Below, one piece after another: positions 33,643-42,250 of a DNA stretch of 64,000 nucleotides. The DNA comes from Vibrio gigantis (GTDB lineage Bacteria > Pseudomonadota > Gammaproteobacteria > Enterobacterales > Vibrionaceae). Where the stretch lies: contig NZ_AP025493.1 in assembly GCF_024347515.1 (NCBI RefSeq), positions 1,550,001-1,614,000 of the forward strand, written 5' to 3'. Position 1 is the first letter of the stretch. Every line of letters starts with the position of its first letter. Below the pieces are notes generated by a model that made no database searches, had not been told where the DNA came from, and saw only the letters and a program-made list of their open reading frames with translations. The position numbers and the translations under genes were made by a program.

Positions 33643-34239
33643 TTACTGCGTCAGCTTGTTGATAGCTTCAACAATTGGCGCTGGCGTTAACGTATGCGGC
33701 ACTTTAGTAATCAAGGTACCGTCGGGCTTTAAAAAATAGAAATATGAGCTGTGGTCAAGGGTGTATTCCAGCTCAGAACCTTCAAGCTTGGTCTTTCTGA
33801 AAATAACACCGTAGTTATGTGCAAGCGTTGTTGTCACATCTAACGGGCCACTTAACCCTTCCATCATTGGGTGGAAGTATTGCGCATATTCGTACGACGC
33901 TTCTGCTGCATCACGCTCAGGGTCGAGAGAGACAAACATCGGGCGAATCTTGGCTTTTGATTCATCAGAAACCTGGTTAAGTGCTCCTGCTAACATCGCT
34001 AGAGAGGTAGGGCAGACATCTGGGCAGCGTGTGAAACCGAAGTAAACGATACGAATTCTGTCGTCGGTTTGGTCAAAGATTTCCGTTGGCTGGTTATCTT
34101 TACCAAAAAGGGTTGTTGCAGAGAATTCTTGCTTTGCAGCATGTTGCTCTTGAGCTTCGTTTTGTCCATCAAGGTAACTTTTGACACCAAAGCCAAGTAC
34201 AAACGCTACCACTAATGCTAACGACCAATTCTTACTCAT
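33643..34239 (-). CDS. SCO1/SenC-family copper protein
   Basis: Membrane-anchored thioredoxin-fold protein of 198 aa used in CuA assembly of cytochrome c oxidase. An N-terminal anchor (WSLALVVAFVLGFGVKSYL) is followed by the copper-binding CPDVCP motif, in the segment GFTRCPDVCPTSLAML, and the distal His in YTLDHSSYFYFL. It overlaps the preceding gene by 4 bases, so the two are translationally coupled. PCuAC follows 86 bp downstream. Confidence 0.92.
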   Translation of the reverse strand: MSKNWSLALVVAFVLGFGVKSYLDGQNEAQEQHAAKQEFSATTLFGKDNQPTEIFDQTDDRIRIVYFGFTRCPDVCPTSLAMLAGALNQVSDESKAKIRPMFVSLDPERDAAEASYEYAQYFHPMMEGLSGPLDVTTTLAHNYGVIFRKTKLEGSELEYTLDHSSYFYFLKPDGTLITKVPHTLTPAPIVEAINKLTQ

Positions 34240-34676
34240 CTTGCCATCCTTATTGCAGGGTTTACGGTTTCAACACCATCGGTGAGTTTGCCAAGCCAAG
34301 TCATTTTATCCATGGTACACACAGGTAAAATCACATCACCTTCGTAGGTATTGTTACCAATATTCTTTAATTGAAAACGTGCCGATCCCATTTCCATTTC
34401 TAAGCCTGTGAGTGACAGCATTAATGTTTCAGATGCTGCGCCTTCCCAAACGACTTTGATTTTGGTCGGCACAAGAGGCTGTGCCGTCTCATGTTCAAGC
34501 GTCATCGCAACGGCATTTTGCTCACACGATTCTGTTGAAAGCATGCAGTAATCATCTAAATTAACGTCAGCGGGAGTTTGCTCTATCGCTGATTTAAAAT
34601 GCTGAATTGCTTGTGGCCCATAAAAGCCTGCCACGAGAGCGATTCCAAGAGCTGCAACCTTTAATGCTGGGTGCAT
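34236..34676 (-). CDS. Uncharacterised membrane-anchored protein of the SCO operon
   Basis: 146-aa protein not recognised by family. An N-terminal hydrophobic segment (VAALGIALVAGFYGPQAIQHF) should anchor it, with the rest periplasmic. It has Cys44 and Cys51 (DDYCMLSTESC) and a third Cys in GDVILPVCTMDKMTW. The Cys and Met residues could suit copper or disulfide chemistry. It leads the operon and overlaps the SCO gene by 4 bases (ATGA), so a role in copper delivery is inferred from context only. Confidence 0.7.
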   Translation of the reverse strand: MHPALKVAALGIALVAGFYGPQAIQHFKSAIEQTPADVNLDDYCMLSTESCEQNAVAMTLEHETAQPLVPTKIKVVWEGAASETLMLSLTGLEMEMGSARFQLKNIGNNTYEGDVILPVCTMDKMTWLGKLTDGVETVNPAIRMAR

Positions 34677-34775
34677 GTCGTGTTCTCATCTAATTTTATA
34701 AGAGCGGCGATGTTATCATACCCCTCAATACGTGCTTGTATCAAAAAGCAATTTTGTGCGTATGGTAGATATAAA

Positions 34776-34800
34776 AAAGCGAAGCCATAAGCTTCGCTTT
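34776..34800 (-). terminator. popT terminator
   Basis: AAAGCGAAGC-CATAA-GCTTCGCTTT stem-loop followed on the minus strand by a T-run. It lies about 75 bp past the popT stop. Confidence 0.85.
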
Positions 34801-34873
34801 GATTCAATTCACAAGGTGCATCGCTACCTAAGCTCGGCACCCTACATGCTAACTTAAGCATGATTGTTAGGGA

Positions 34874-35794
34874 TTAGTCAGCATTGCGCTCAGCAAACTT
34901 TTCTAAACCCAGCACTAGTGCAATAGCCACCAACATCATGATCACCGATAAAGTGAGCTGAGAAGGTTGAGAGGTTACCGCTTCGAAATTGAACGGAGAT
35001 AGGTTCTCTTGAATAAGTGGTACTTGCTCACCTTTCGAGTTGATGCGCCAGCTAATGGTCTCTTTCCAAGGCCAGATCTTAGGTAGCGTACCGATCATCA
35101 AACCCGTTAAGAACACCAATGTGAAATCGCGGAATGAGCGTAGCAGCCAAGAGAGTACGTGTGAGAAAGTCAGTAGACCAATCACACAGCCGCCAAGGAA
35201 TAGAGCAAGTACATCGATTTGAAATGATTTAACGGCGCCAAGCACTGGGCCATACATACCAATTAGAAGCAGAATAAAGCTGCCTGAAATTCCCGGTAGA
35301 ATCATCGCGCAGATCGCAATCGCACCCGCAATCAAGACGTTGATGCTGGTTGGCTCCATTTGCAATGGCTTAAGCACAGTAATGCTATAAGCGAAGGCAA
35401 CACCAAGCAGTAAAAAGACGAATCGAATCATATCTCGCTTTTCTACTTGCTTAAGAATATGGAAAACCGACACCAAGATCAGACCAAAGAAGAAAGACCA
35501 CAGTGGAACAGGGTGCGTGACCAATAACCAAGAAATCAGTTTTGCGAATGTTGCAATACTGGTGAACACGCCCGCGAACAGTGAAATCAGGAAGAAACCG
35601 TTGATGTGGTTAAACGCAGCTTTGAAGCCTTCACGTTTCCATAAGCCAAGTACGCTAGGGTTAATTCTGCGAATGCTTTCTAGCAGCGTATCGTAGATAC
35701 CAGTGATGAATGCGATGGTTCCGCCCGACACGCCTGGGACAACGTCGGCTGCGCCCATTGCCATGCCTTTGAAAAAAGTACTTAAGTAGTTCAT
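34874..35794 (-). CDS. popT: DUF368 undecaprenyl-phosphate translocase PopT
   Basis: Polytopic membrane protein of the DUF368 family, reported as a C55-phosphate flippase that recycles the lipid carrier for cell-wall and O-antigen synthesis; the V. cholerae member is VCA0040. The 306 residues carry the family start FFKGMAMGAADVVPGVSGGTIAFI, the second repeat ILPGISGSFILLLIGMYGPVLGAVK and about nine hydrophobic segments. The frame opens at a TTG (35833); I chose the ATG at 35794 since homologues begin there. It is divergent from the qrr gene. Confidence 0.9.
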   Translation of the reverse strand: MNYLSTFFKGMAMGAADVVPGVSGGTIAFITGIYDTLLESIRRINPSVLGLWKREGFKAAFNHINGFFLISLFAGVFTSIATFAKLISWLLVTHPVPLWSFFFGLILVSVFHILKQVEKRDMIRFVFLLLGVAFAYSITVLKPLQMEPTSINVLIAGAIAICAMILPGISGSFILLLIGMYGPVLGAVKSFQIDVLALFLGGCVIGLLTFSHVLSWLLRSFRDFTLVFLTGLMIGTLPKIWPWKETISWRINSKGEQVPLIQENLSPFNFEAVTSQPSQLTLSVIMMLVAIALVLGLEKFAERNAD

Positions 35795-36007
35795 TGCTTC
35801 ATAGAGTTGAGGGTAATTTTGTGCAGTATACAAACTTTAGTGTAAAAAAAGTATGAATATGCTACTGGGTCGATGCTTTTATTACCTCTTTAATTGTAAG
35901 GCAATAAGTTGAAGTGAACTTTGGCCTAATATTTAAAATACAACCACTTAGTGATTTGTCATTAAGAGTATCGATGAAACTGGTCTCTTATCGATATTGC
36001 ATCTTGG

Positions 36008-36040
36008 TTGCATTATGCAAATGCACTTTGCAATTCGCAT
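36008..36040 (+). promoter_or_regulatory. LuxO binding sites upstream of qrr
   Basis: TTGCATTATGCAA (36008-36020) matches the LuxO consensus TTGCA-WWW-TGCAA exactly. A second, weaker copy, TTGCAATTCGCAT, follows at 36028-36040. They lie 55-90 bp upstream of the sigma-54 promoter, as at other qrr genes. Confidence 0.85.
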
Positions 36041-36095
36041 GTGGAAATCATGGTTTTTATGCGATGTAGGGCTTATAAAACGCTGAATTAAAGTT

Positions 36096-36110
36096 GGCAC
36101 GTTAACTGCA
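36096..36110 (+). promoter_or_regulatory. Sigma-54 promoter of qrr
   Basis: GGCAC-N5-CTGCA carries the invariant GG (36096-36097) and GC (36108-36109) of the -24/-12 elements. It is 12 bp before the first base of the RNA. Confidence 0.88.
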
Positions 36111-36120
36111 TTAAATAAAT

Positions 36121-36231
36121 TGACCCTTCTTAAGCCGAGGGTCACCTAGCCAACTGACGTTGTTAGTGAACCTATGATTTGTTCACAAATATATAGAGCC
36201 AATCGCGATTATTGCGGTTGGCTATTTTTTT
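36121..36231 (+). ncRNA. qrr: Qrr quorum-regulatory small RNA (Qrr2-5 type)
   Basis: Hfq-dependent sRNA made when LuxO is phosphorylated at low cell density; it regulates luxR/hapR, aphA and other mRNAs by pairing. It begins TGACCC and closes the first stem with GGGTCA. The conserved targeting core CTAGCCAACTGACGTTG (36146-36162), continuing TTAGTGAA, is intact. The GTGAAC/GTTCAC stem follows, and the terminator pairs AGCCAATCGC with GCGGTTGGCT before T7. The long first stem-loop excludes the short Qrr1 form; I would guess Qrr4 but the number cannot be fixed from one copy. LuxO sites and a sigma-54 promoter precede it. Confidence 0.95.
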
Positions 36232-36290
36232 GCCTGTCATCTGGTGATCTTGTTTCTTTCCCCAGCTTCTTTAGGCGCTAAACTGCAGAC

Positions 36291-36324
36291 GAAAAAAAAG
36301 CTAGCCACCATAGGTGACTAGCTT
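36291..36324 (-). terminator. malT terminator
   Basis: AAGCTAG-C-CACC and GGTG-A-CTAGCTT form a stem with one mismatch; on the minus strand T8 follows. It lies 20 bp past the malT stop and converges with the qrr terminator. Confidence 0.85.
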
Positions 36325-36343
36325 ATGCTTTACTCGAATCCGT

Positions 36344-39052
36344 TTAGTATCCCATCAACTGCAATAAGTTCTCTGCTGTACTTATCGCTTCTTTACGGTT
36401 CGCAATGTTGAGCTTTTGGTAAAGGTTGCGAATGTGAGTTTTGATCGTAGTACCTGCGACATCGAGCTCTTGAGCGATCTGCTCATTACTGAATCCAGAA
36501 TAGATCAGACCAAGTACTTGCCATTCACGCTGCGTAAGTGGGCTCGTGCGCACCAGCTCAGGAATGTTCGGGTGATTAACCAAGTTCTCAACAAAGTCTT
36601 CGTCGAAGTGAACGGAACGGCTACGTTGAGTCGTTGAGATATCTTTCATGATCTGTTGAGCGCGATGGCGCTCTAAATCACCCAAGCCCGGCTTGCTACT
36701 CAACTTATCTAAGATATGCCCGATAGTGCCACCGTCTACCAAGAAGTTACCAACCATACCGGTTTGGTTAGTCATGTGTAGGGCTTCTTCAAGTAGTACG
36801 CGCGCACTGTCTTCATCATTGATTTGGGTGCGTAACACAGCCTCGACGATCAAGTTTCTATTAGTATCGGTAATCAGATGCGAACGCTGAGCTTCACTCT
36901 TTAAGAACGCTAATGCTTCTTCTGCGTCTTCATACTGCTCTAGGATGATGTGGGCACGCACGATGTTACGCCATTGAAGTTGGCAGAAGTGGTTGCTCGC
37001 GGATTCAGGGCGTACAGCAACGCTCAACCAGTCGTGGATTGCGTCTTTATCGCCTTTCACTTGCCAGAATAAGATCAGAGAAAGTGACGCATTCGCTGTC
37101 CAATCCACGTGGTAAGTTGATTGGCGCAATAAGTGCTGAATCTGGTCAATAAACTTCGACGCTTTATCAATTTCGCCACGGCTCAGTGAAATACGAGCCA
37201 GCATCGAGTAGCTGTGTAGGTGCTTACTTGGTGAATGGTGACCAAGAATATCTAAGCCTTTGTAGCAACACTCTTCTGCTTCATCTAAACGGTTCCAACA
37301 CCAGAAGATCTGAGCTCGCACGCGTAACAAGAACTCATGTAGTGGAACGTATTGAAGTTGATGCTCTTCAATCAACTTGAAGGCGCTGTCTTGCAATTCA
37401 AATGCAGCTTGAACGTAACCTTGAGCAATCAGAATTTCGCTTTGTTGCAGAATCGCCCACAGTGCCTGATGATAAACTTGATACTGACGTGCCAGCTTTT
37501 CTGTTTGTTGCATCATCGGTAGCGCACGGCTTAGGTTACCCATTACGTGATTTACTTCACCTACAACCGATGTCGCTACGATTCGACTACGATAAACGGT
37601 CGTGTTCAGCTGGCTCAGTGAAAGCTCTGCCAGTTCTAATGCTTTTTCAGGTTCATTACTGTTAATGGCAACTTGTGCGCGTAGTGCGTTGTATTGGCCT
37701 TGCTGCTGAGTATCGAGTTCAATATTTCGAGCTTGATATTGAGTTTCAGCCTCTTCCAATAAAGTACCTACTTGGTCATAGCGGTGCTGGCTCTGTGCAA
37801 GCCACGCACGCAACATGGAAAGTTTAGGCTCACTGTAAAGTTGATCGGTAGTGAGCTGCTTAATCGCCATCTCTAGTGACGAAAGCTCACCTTGGTTGAA
37901 CATCGGCCACCCGTGCTCAGTAAGGATTTGAATGATCAGTTCTGCATCTTCAGCGCGTTGTGCGTGTCGCAGAGCTTGGTGTGGTGTGTTCTGTTTTATC
38001 CAAGCCTTTGCTGCACTGCGATGCAATTCCGCTTCCTGTTGAGGAATTCGAGCTTGACGCTCGTGGGCAAGAAATTCGCCGAATAGATTGTGGAATCGGT
38101 ACCAGTTCTTCTCACCTTCAAGAGGGTAAATGAACAGACCAAATCGGTTGAGAGACTCAATCATACCGAGCGCATCTTCACGCTGAGTTAGCGCGCACAC
38201 CAATTCATCGTTAAAGTGATCCAGTACAGAGCACTGCATCAGGAACTGGCGGGTTTCTTTGTCTAGCAGGTCGAATACCTCTTCAACCAAGTAGTCCCAA
38301 AGATGGGCGTGGTTAAAGTGAGAAAACGACTCTGCGGACTGTGCAAGGGTGCGTTTTTGGTGCTGTGCTTGCAGCGCGATAAGTTGCAGAGCAGAAGGCC
38401 AACCCTCTACATAGCTGCAAATACTGTCTGCGGTGGTGTCATCAATACCGTCGGCAACACGTTGGTTGAAAAAGCGTGTCGTCTCTTCGGTATCAAATGC
38501 TAGCGAGTCATTGCCTAATTCGATCATCAAGTCACGAACACGCAGGTTTGCTGTACCAAGTGGTGGTGTCCCACGGCTAGTCACAACAAGCGTTAGATTG
38601 TCGGGCATGTGTTTGAGGAAGAAGCGCATTGCTTCGTGGATGTCGTCATTGTTGACCAAGTGATAATCATCCAACACCAGAAAACACTCGTGATGGAATT
38701 CCGACATCTCGGCAAATACTTCACTCAATAAAGAATGCAGCGATGAAAACTGTCGCTTTTCTGCCAGCTTTTGGGCATTCGGACAGGCATTTTGAGTCGC
38801 TTTATTAAGTGATTGAAGTAGGTAGTTGATAAATCGGAAGGCATCGTTGTCACTATCATCAATGCTGTACCAACCCACATTGGGTTTATCTACCAACCAT
38901 TGTGCAGCCATGGTGGTTTTGCCGTAGCCAGCTGGGGAGCGGAACAATACAAGTTTATAGCAATCTGCATTCTGAAGCAGATCGAGAACCCTAGGTCTTA
39001 GGATTGCATTATGTAAGCGGCCGGGACGAGTCAGTTTCGATGGGATCCACAT
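36344..39052 (-). CDS. malT: MalT, ATP- and maltotriose-dependent activator
   Basis: STAND-class transcriptional activator of the maltodextrin regulon, 902 aa (E. coli 901). The N-terminal NTPase has the Walker A FRSPAGYGKTTMAAQW near residue 40 and the Walker B FLVLDDYHL near residue 125. A winged-helix region and a long TPR-like superhelix bind maltotriose. The C-terminal LuxR-type HTH (LTQREWQVLGLIYSGFSN, then EQIAQELDVAGTTIKTHIRNLYQKL) binds MalT boxes. It diverges from malPQ across a 567-bp region with MalT-like and CRP sites. MalT-box-like motifs elsewhere in the window suggest that it also controls the glgX-lamB-malM-pulA block. Confidence 0.95.
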   Translation of the reverse strand: MWIPSKLTRPGRLHNAILRPRVLDLLQNADCYKLVLFRSPAGYGKTTMAAQWLVDKPNVGWYSIDDSDNDAFRFINYLLQSLNKATQNACPNAQKLAEKRQFSSLHSLLSEVFAEMSEFHHECFLVLDDYHLVNNDDIHEAMRFFLKHMPDNLTLVVTSRGTPPLGTANLRVRDLMIELGNDSLAFDTEETTRFFNQRVADGIDDTTADSICSYVEGWPSALQLIALQAQHQKRTLAQSAESFSHFNHAHLWDYLVEEVFDLLDKETRQFLMQCSVLDHFNDELVCALTQREDALGMIESLNRFGLFIYPLEGEKNWYRFHNLFGEFLAHERQARIPQQEAELHRSAAKAWIKQNTPHQALRHAQRAEDAELIIQILTEHGWPMFNQGELSSLEMAIKQLTTDQLYSEPKLSMLRAWLAQSQHRYDQVGTLLEEAETQYQARNIELDTQQQGQYNALRAQVAINSNEPEKALELAELSLSQLNTTVYRSRIVATSVVGEVNHVMGNLSRALPMMQQTEKLARQYQVYHQALWAILQQSEILIAQGYVQAAFELQDSAFKLIEEHQLQYVPLHEFLLRVRAQIFWCWNRLDEAEECCYKGLDILGHHSPSKHLHSYSMLARISLSRGEIDKASKFIDQIQHLLRQSTYHVDWTANASLSLILFWQVKGDKDAIHDWLSVAVRPESASNHFCQLQWRNIVRAHIILEQYEDAEEALAFLKSEAQRSHLITDTNRNLIVEAVLRTQINDEDSARVLLEEALHMTNQTGMVGNFLVDGGTIGHILDKLSSKPGLGDLERHRAQQIMKDISTTQRSRSVHFDEDFVENLVNHPNIPELVRTSPLTQREWQVLGLIYSGFSNEQIAQELDVAGTTIKTHIRNLYQKLNIANRKEAISTAENLLQLMGY

Positions 39053-39424
39053 GTCGAAGTTTTACACCTATTCCGTGGCTATGGTCTTGAATATTTCAAG
39101 CACTCATTGAGTGCAGTCCAATGACACTAGCCTAATTACTTAAGTCTTTACTCATATTACGTGAAGCAAAACGACACCGACTATGATCCTCCGCAGAAAC
39201 CTTGCACTCCTGCATGTTTTTAGGCTTCTACGCCCTTTATTTGAGACTTTGCTCACGTTGTGGGTTGGTTTTTGAATGTGACTTAGTTCGTTTCTACACG
39301 GAGATTCATGCAAAAGATGAGAGTAGGAAAAAAATTTCGTGATCTCAAACTCAGATTTGGCAATGAGTTCAGTTTGGTTAAATAAAAGTCACATCAATTG
39401 AAGTTAAGTTATCGAACGGGAGCT

Positions 39425-39440
39425 TGTGATCTTAGTCACT
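39425..39440. promoter_or_regulatory. CRP site between malT and malP
   Basis: TGTGA-TCTTAG-TCACT matches the CRP consensus TGTGA-N6-TCACA in 9 of 10 positions. It lies 180 bp upstream of malP and 373 bp upstream of malT, in line with catabolite control of maltose genes. Confidence 0.6.
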
Positions 39441-39496
39441 CCAAGTTTTTGTTCGAAGTCAGAACATGAGAGTCAGATCACTAACCCTATGTCGGT

Positions 39497-39550
39497 ACGC
39501 CCCCTACGCCCTCCCATCTACTCCTAGTCAGTTGCGTTAGCGGGAGGATG
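39497..39550. promoter_or_regulatory. MalT-box-like cluster upstream of malP
   Basis: CGGGAGGATG at 39541-39550 matches the MalT consensus in 8 of 10 positions. Inverted, weaker copies lie just upstream in the C-rich stretch 39497-39528 (CCTCCCATCTACTCCTA). All are 70-120 bp before malP. The remaining spacer (39053-39619) shows no gene; a CTCC-type motif near 39187 might be another copy. Confidence 0.55.
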
Positions 39551-39619
39551 TTTAGTTTATGGTGACCATGCACGATATGTCACAGATGAATTAGAACTAT
39601 TAAAAGCGAGATTTCTGAA

Positions 39620-42073
39620 ATGAAACCAACTCAGCAAAAAACTTTCGATAAAGTGTCGTTCCAAGAAAGCGTTAAGAAGCATTTATCTGCAACCTACGCA
39701 ACAACGATTGAAAACGCGGATAGCCGCGCATGGTACCTAGCAATGGGTCGCGCATTAGCAGAACTCACAACATTCGACCTGCTAGAAACTGAAAACGATG
39801 AAAAAATCAAAAACGCGAAGAGTGTTAACTACCTTTCGCTAGAATTCTTGATTGGCCGTCTGACAGGTAACAACCTAATCAGCATGGGCCTGTATGAGCA
39901 AATCACGCATGCAATGGAAGAGCTAGGTCAAAACCTAACAGACCTTTTAGAAGAAGAACGCGACCCATCACTAGGTAATGGTGGTCTTGGTCGTCTAGCT
40001 GCTTGTTTCATGGATTCTTGTGCCGCTCAAGAATACCCAACAGTAGGCTACGGTCTTCACTACGAGTACGGTCTATTCAAACAGTCTTTCCAAGACGGTC
40101 GTCAACAAGAAGCACCTGACGCGTGGCGCGGTGTTGAAGGTTACCCATGGGAAGTAGCTCGTCCAGAACTAGCACAACACATTGGTTTTTACGGTCATGT
40201 AGAAGTTGAATTCATCGACGGTAAAGAAGTACGTACTTGGGTTCCAGGTATGGAAGTAAAAGCAATGCCTTGGGATCTACCTATCGTAGGTTACGAGTCA
40301 AACACGGTTTACCCGCTGCGTCTTTGGGAATGTCAGGCAATTGCACCATTCTCACTAGCAAGCTTTAACAACGGTGATTACTTCGAAGCGCAACACTCGC
40401 TAATCGATGCAGGTAACATCACGAAAGTTCTTTACCCGAACGACAACCACGAGAAAGGTAAGACTCTGCGTCTAATGCAGCAGTACTTCCACTCAGCAGC
40501 CTCGGTTCGCGATATTCTACGTCGTCACGAAGCAGCAGGTTTCTCTCTAGAAGATCTTCCTAAGCAAGAAACAATTCAGCTAAACGATACGCACCCAACT
40601 ATTGCGATTCCTGAGCTAATGCGCATCTTGATTGACGAGAAAGGTCTATCTTGGGACCAAGCATGGGAAATCAGTGCTCATACGTTCGCATACACGAACC
40701 ACACACTACTTCCTGAAGCGCTAGAGACTTGGTCTGAATCACTGATCAACCGTCTTCTTCCACGTCACATGGAAATCATTTTTGAAATCAACCACCGTTT
40801 CATGCAAGAAGTTCGCAAGATGTGGCCTGGTGACGGTGAGAAGCAAGCGAAGCTTTCTATCATCCAAGAAGGTTTCCACCGTATGGTTCGCATGGCAAAC
40901 CTATGTGTTATTGGCTCTTACAAAGTAAACGGTGTAGCTGCGCTTCACTCACAACTGGTTAAGAAAGACTTGTTCCCTGAGTTCAACGAAATCTTCCCAG
41001 GTAAACTGACTAACGTAACGAACGGCATCACGCCACGTCGTTGGTTGAAGTTCTGTAACCCAGGTCTATCTGCGCTAATCACAGATAAGATCGGTTCAGA
41101 ATGGCCTGCAAAACTTGAGCAACTTGAAGGCATTGCTAAGTTTGCAACAGACGCGAAATTCCAAAAAGAATTCATGGCGGTTAAGAAAGAAAACAAACAG
41201 CGCCTTGCTGATTGGGTTCAAGAGAACATGGGTATCGAGCTAGACACTAACGCTATCTTCGACGTGCAAATCAAGCGTCTACACGAGTACAAGCGTCAGC
41301 ACCTAGACCTGCTACACATTCTATCTCTGTACCACCGTATTCTTAATGAACCGGGTTTTGAGTGTGAGCCACGCGTATGTTTCTTCGCAGCGAAAGCAGC
41401 ACCGGGTTACCACCTAGCGAAAGAGATCATCTTCGCAGTTAACAAGATTGCAGAGAAGATCAACAACGATCCTCGCATCGGCAACAAGCTTAAAGTGGTA
41501 TTCATCCCTGACTACCGTGTAAGTATGGCTGAAATCATCATCCCTGCAGCAGACGTTTCTCAGCAAATCTCACTGGCTGGTAAAGAAGCATCTGGTACGG
41601 GCAACATGAAGATGGCTCTAAACGGCGCTCTAACTATCGGTACGATGGATGGCGCGAACGTTGAGATTCGTGAAGAAGTCGGCGATGAGAACATCTACAT
41701 CTTTGGTCTAGAAGTTGATGGCGTACAAGCACTGAAAGCTCAGGGCTACAACCCATATGACTACTACAATGCAGACCCACTACTGAAAGCATCCCTAGAC
41801 CTATTGACTGGCGATGAGTTCACTCCAGGTCAACCAGGTCTTCTACGTGCGACGTTTGATAGCCTGCTAGACGGTGGTGATCCATACCTATGTCTTGCTG
41901 ACTTCGCATCTTACGTGAAAGCGCACGAAGACATGGGCACGCAATACAAAGACCAAGCAGGTTGGGCTAAGAAAGCGATTCTTAATACAGCATTGGTTGG
42001 TAAGTTCACATCAGACCGCTCTATTCGCGACTACGTGAACAACATCTGGAAACTAGAAGCGGTTAACCGTTAA
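39620..42073 (+). CDS. malP: Maltodextrin/glycogen phosphorylase
   Basis: GT35 phosphorylase releasing glucose-1-phosphate from alpha-1,4-glucans, with PLP as cofactor. The 817-aa length fits MalP/GlgP. Visible motifs are the start YLSLEFLIGRLTGNNL, the active-site stretch DPSLGNGGLGRLAACFMDS, QLNDTHPTIAIPELMR and the PLP-lysine block EASGTGNMKMALNGALTIGT near residue 660. Position directly behind MalT boxes and before malQ marks it as the maltodextrin phosphorylase, although sequence alone does not exclude glycogen as substrate. Confidence 0.95.
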   Translation: MKPTQQKTFDKVSFQESVKKHLSATYATTIENADSRAWYLAMGRALAELTTFDLLETENDEKIKNAKSVNYLSLEFLIGRLTGNNLISMGLYEQITHAMEELGQNLTDLLEEERDPSLGNGGLGRLAACFMDSCAAQEYPTVGYGLHYEYGLFKQSFQDGRQQEAPDAWRGVEGYPWEVARPELAQHIGFYGHVEVEFIDGKEVRTWVPGMEVKAMPWDLPIVGYESNTVYPLRLWECQAIAPFSLASFNNGDYFEAQHSLIDAGNITKVLYPNDNHEKGKTLRLMQQYFHSAASVRDILRRHEAAGFSLEDLPKQETIQLNDTHPTIAIPELMRILIDEKGLSWDQAWEISAHTFAYTNHTLLPEALETWSESLINRLLPRHMEIIFEINHRFMQEVRKMWPGDGEKQAKLSIIQEGFHRMVRMANLCVIGSYKVNGVAALHSQLVKKDLFPEFNEIFPGKLTNVTNGITPRRWLKFCNPGLSALITDKIGSEWPAKLEQLEGIAKFATDAKFQKEFMAVKKENKQRLADWVQENMGIELDTNAIFDVQIKRLHEYKRQHLDLLHILSLYHRILNEPGFECEPRVCFFAAKAAPGYHLAKEIIFAVNKIAEKINNDPRIGNKLKVVFIPDYRVSMAEIIIPAADVSQQISLAGKEASGTGNMKMALNGALTIGTMDGANVEIREEVGDENIYIFGLEVDGVQALKAQGYNPYDYYNADPLLKASLDLLTGDEFTPGQPGLLRATFDSLLDGGDPYLCLADFASYVKAHEDMGTQYKDQAGWAKKAILNTALVGKFTSDRSIRDYVNNIWKLEAVNR

Positions 42074-42085
42074 TAGTTCCCAAGT

Positions 42086-42182
42086 AGCCAAGGCAGCCTC
42101 TGCCTTGGCTCAATTAGCTTGTGAGCAAACAGATGGCTTATTCTGATAGCAATGCTTACAAACTGATTGTCACAAGCTAATT
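42086..42182 (+). other. Structured malP-malQ spacer
   Basis: The 177-nt spacer holds two inverted repeats. AGCCAAGGCAG-CCT-CTGCCTTGGCT (42086-42110) is an 11-bp perfect hairpin without a T-run. AATTAGCTTGTGA (42112-42124) pairs perfectly with TCACAAGCTAATT (42170-42182) around 45 nt. They could stabilise or process the malP part of the mRNA, or attenuate malQ. Confidence 0.6.
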
Positions 42183-42250
42183 GATTAGTAAAAAATTAAA
42201 TAAACAACCCTACAAAAATTGAAAGCGTCAGAACGTTTTCGGAGAGAGCG

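Noticed and set aside
35948..36145. 65-aa minus-strand ORF overlapping the qrr promoter
   Set aside because: It lies across the LuxO sites, the sigma-54 promoter and the 5' end of qrr on the other strand; no ribosome-binding site or family similarity.
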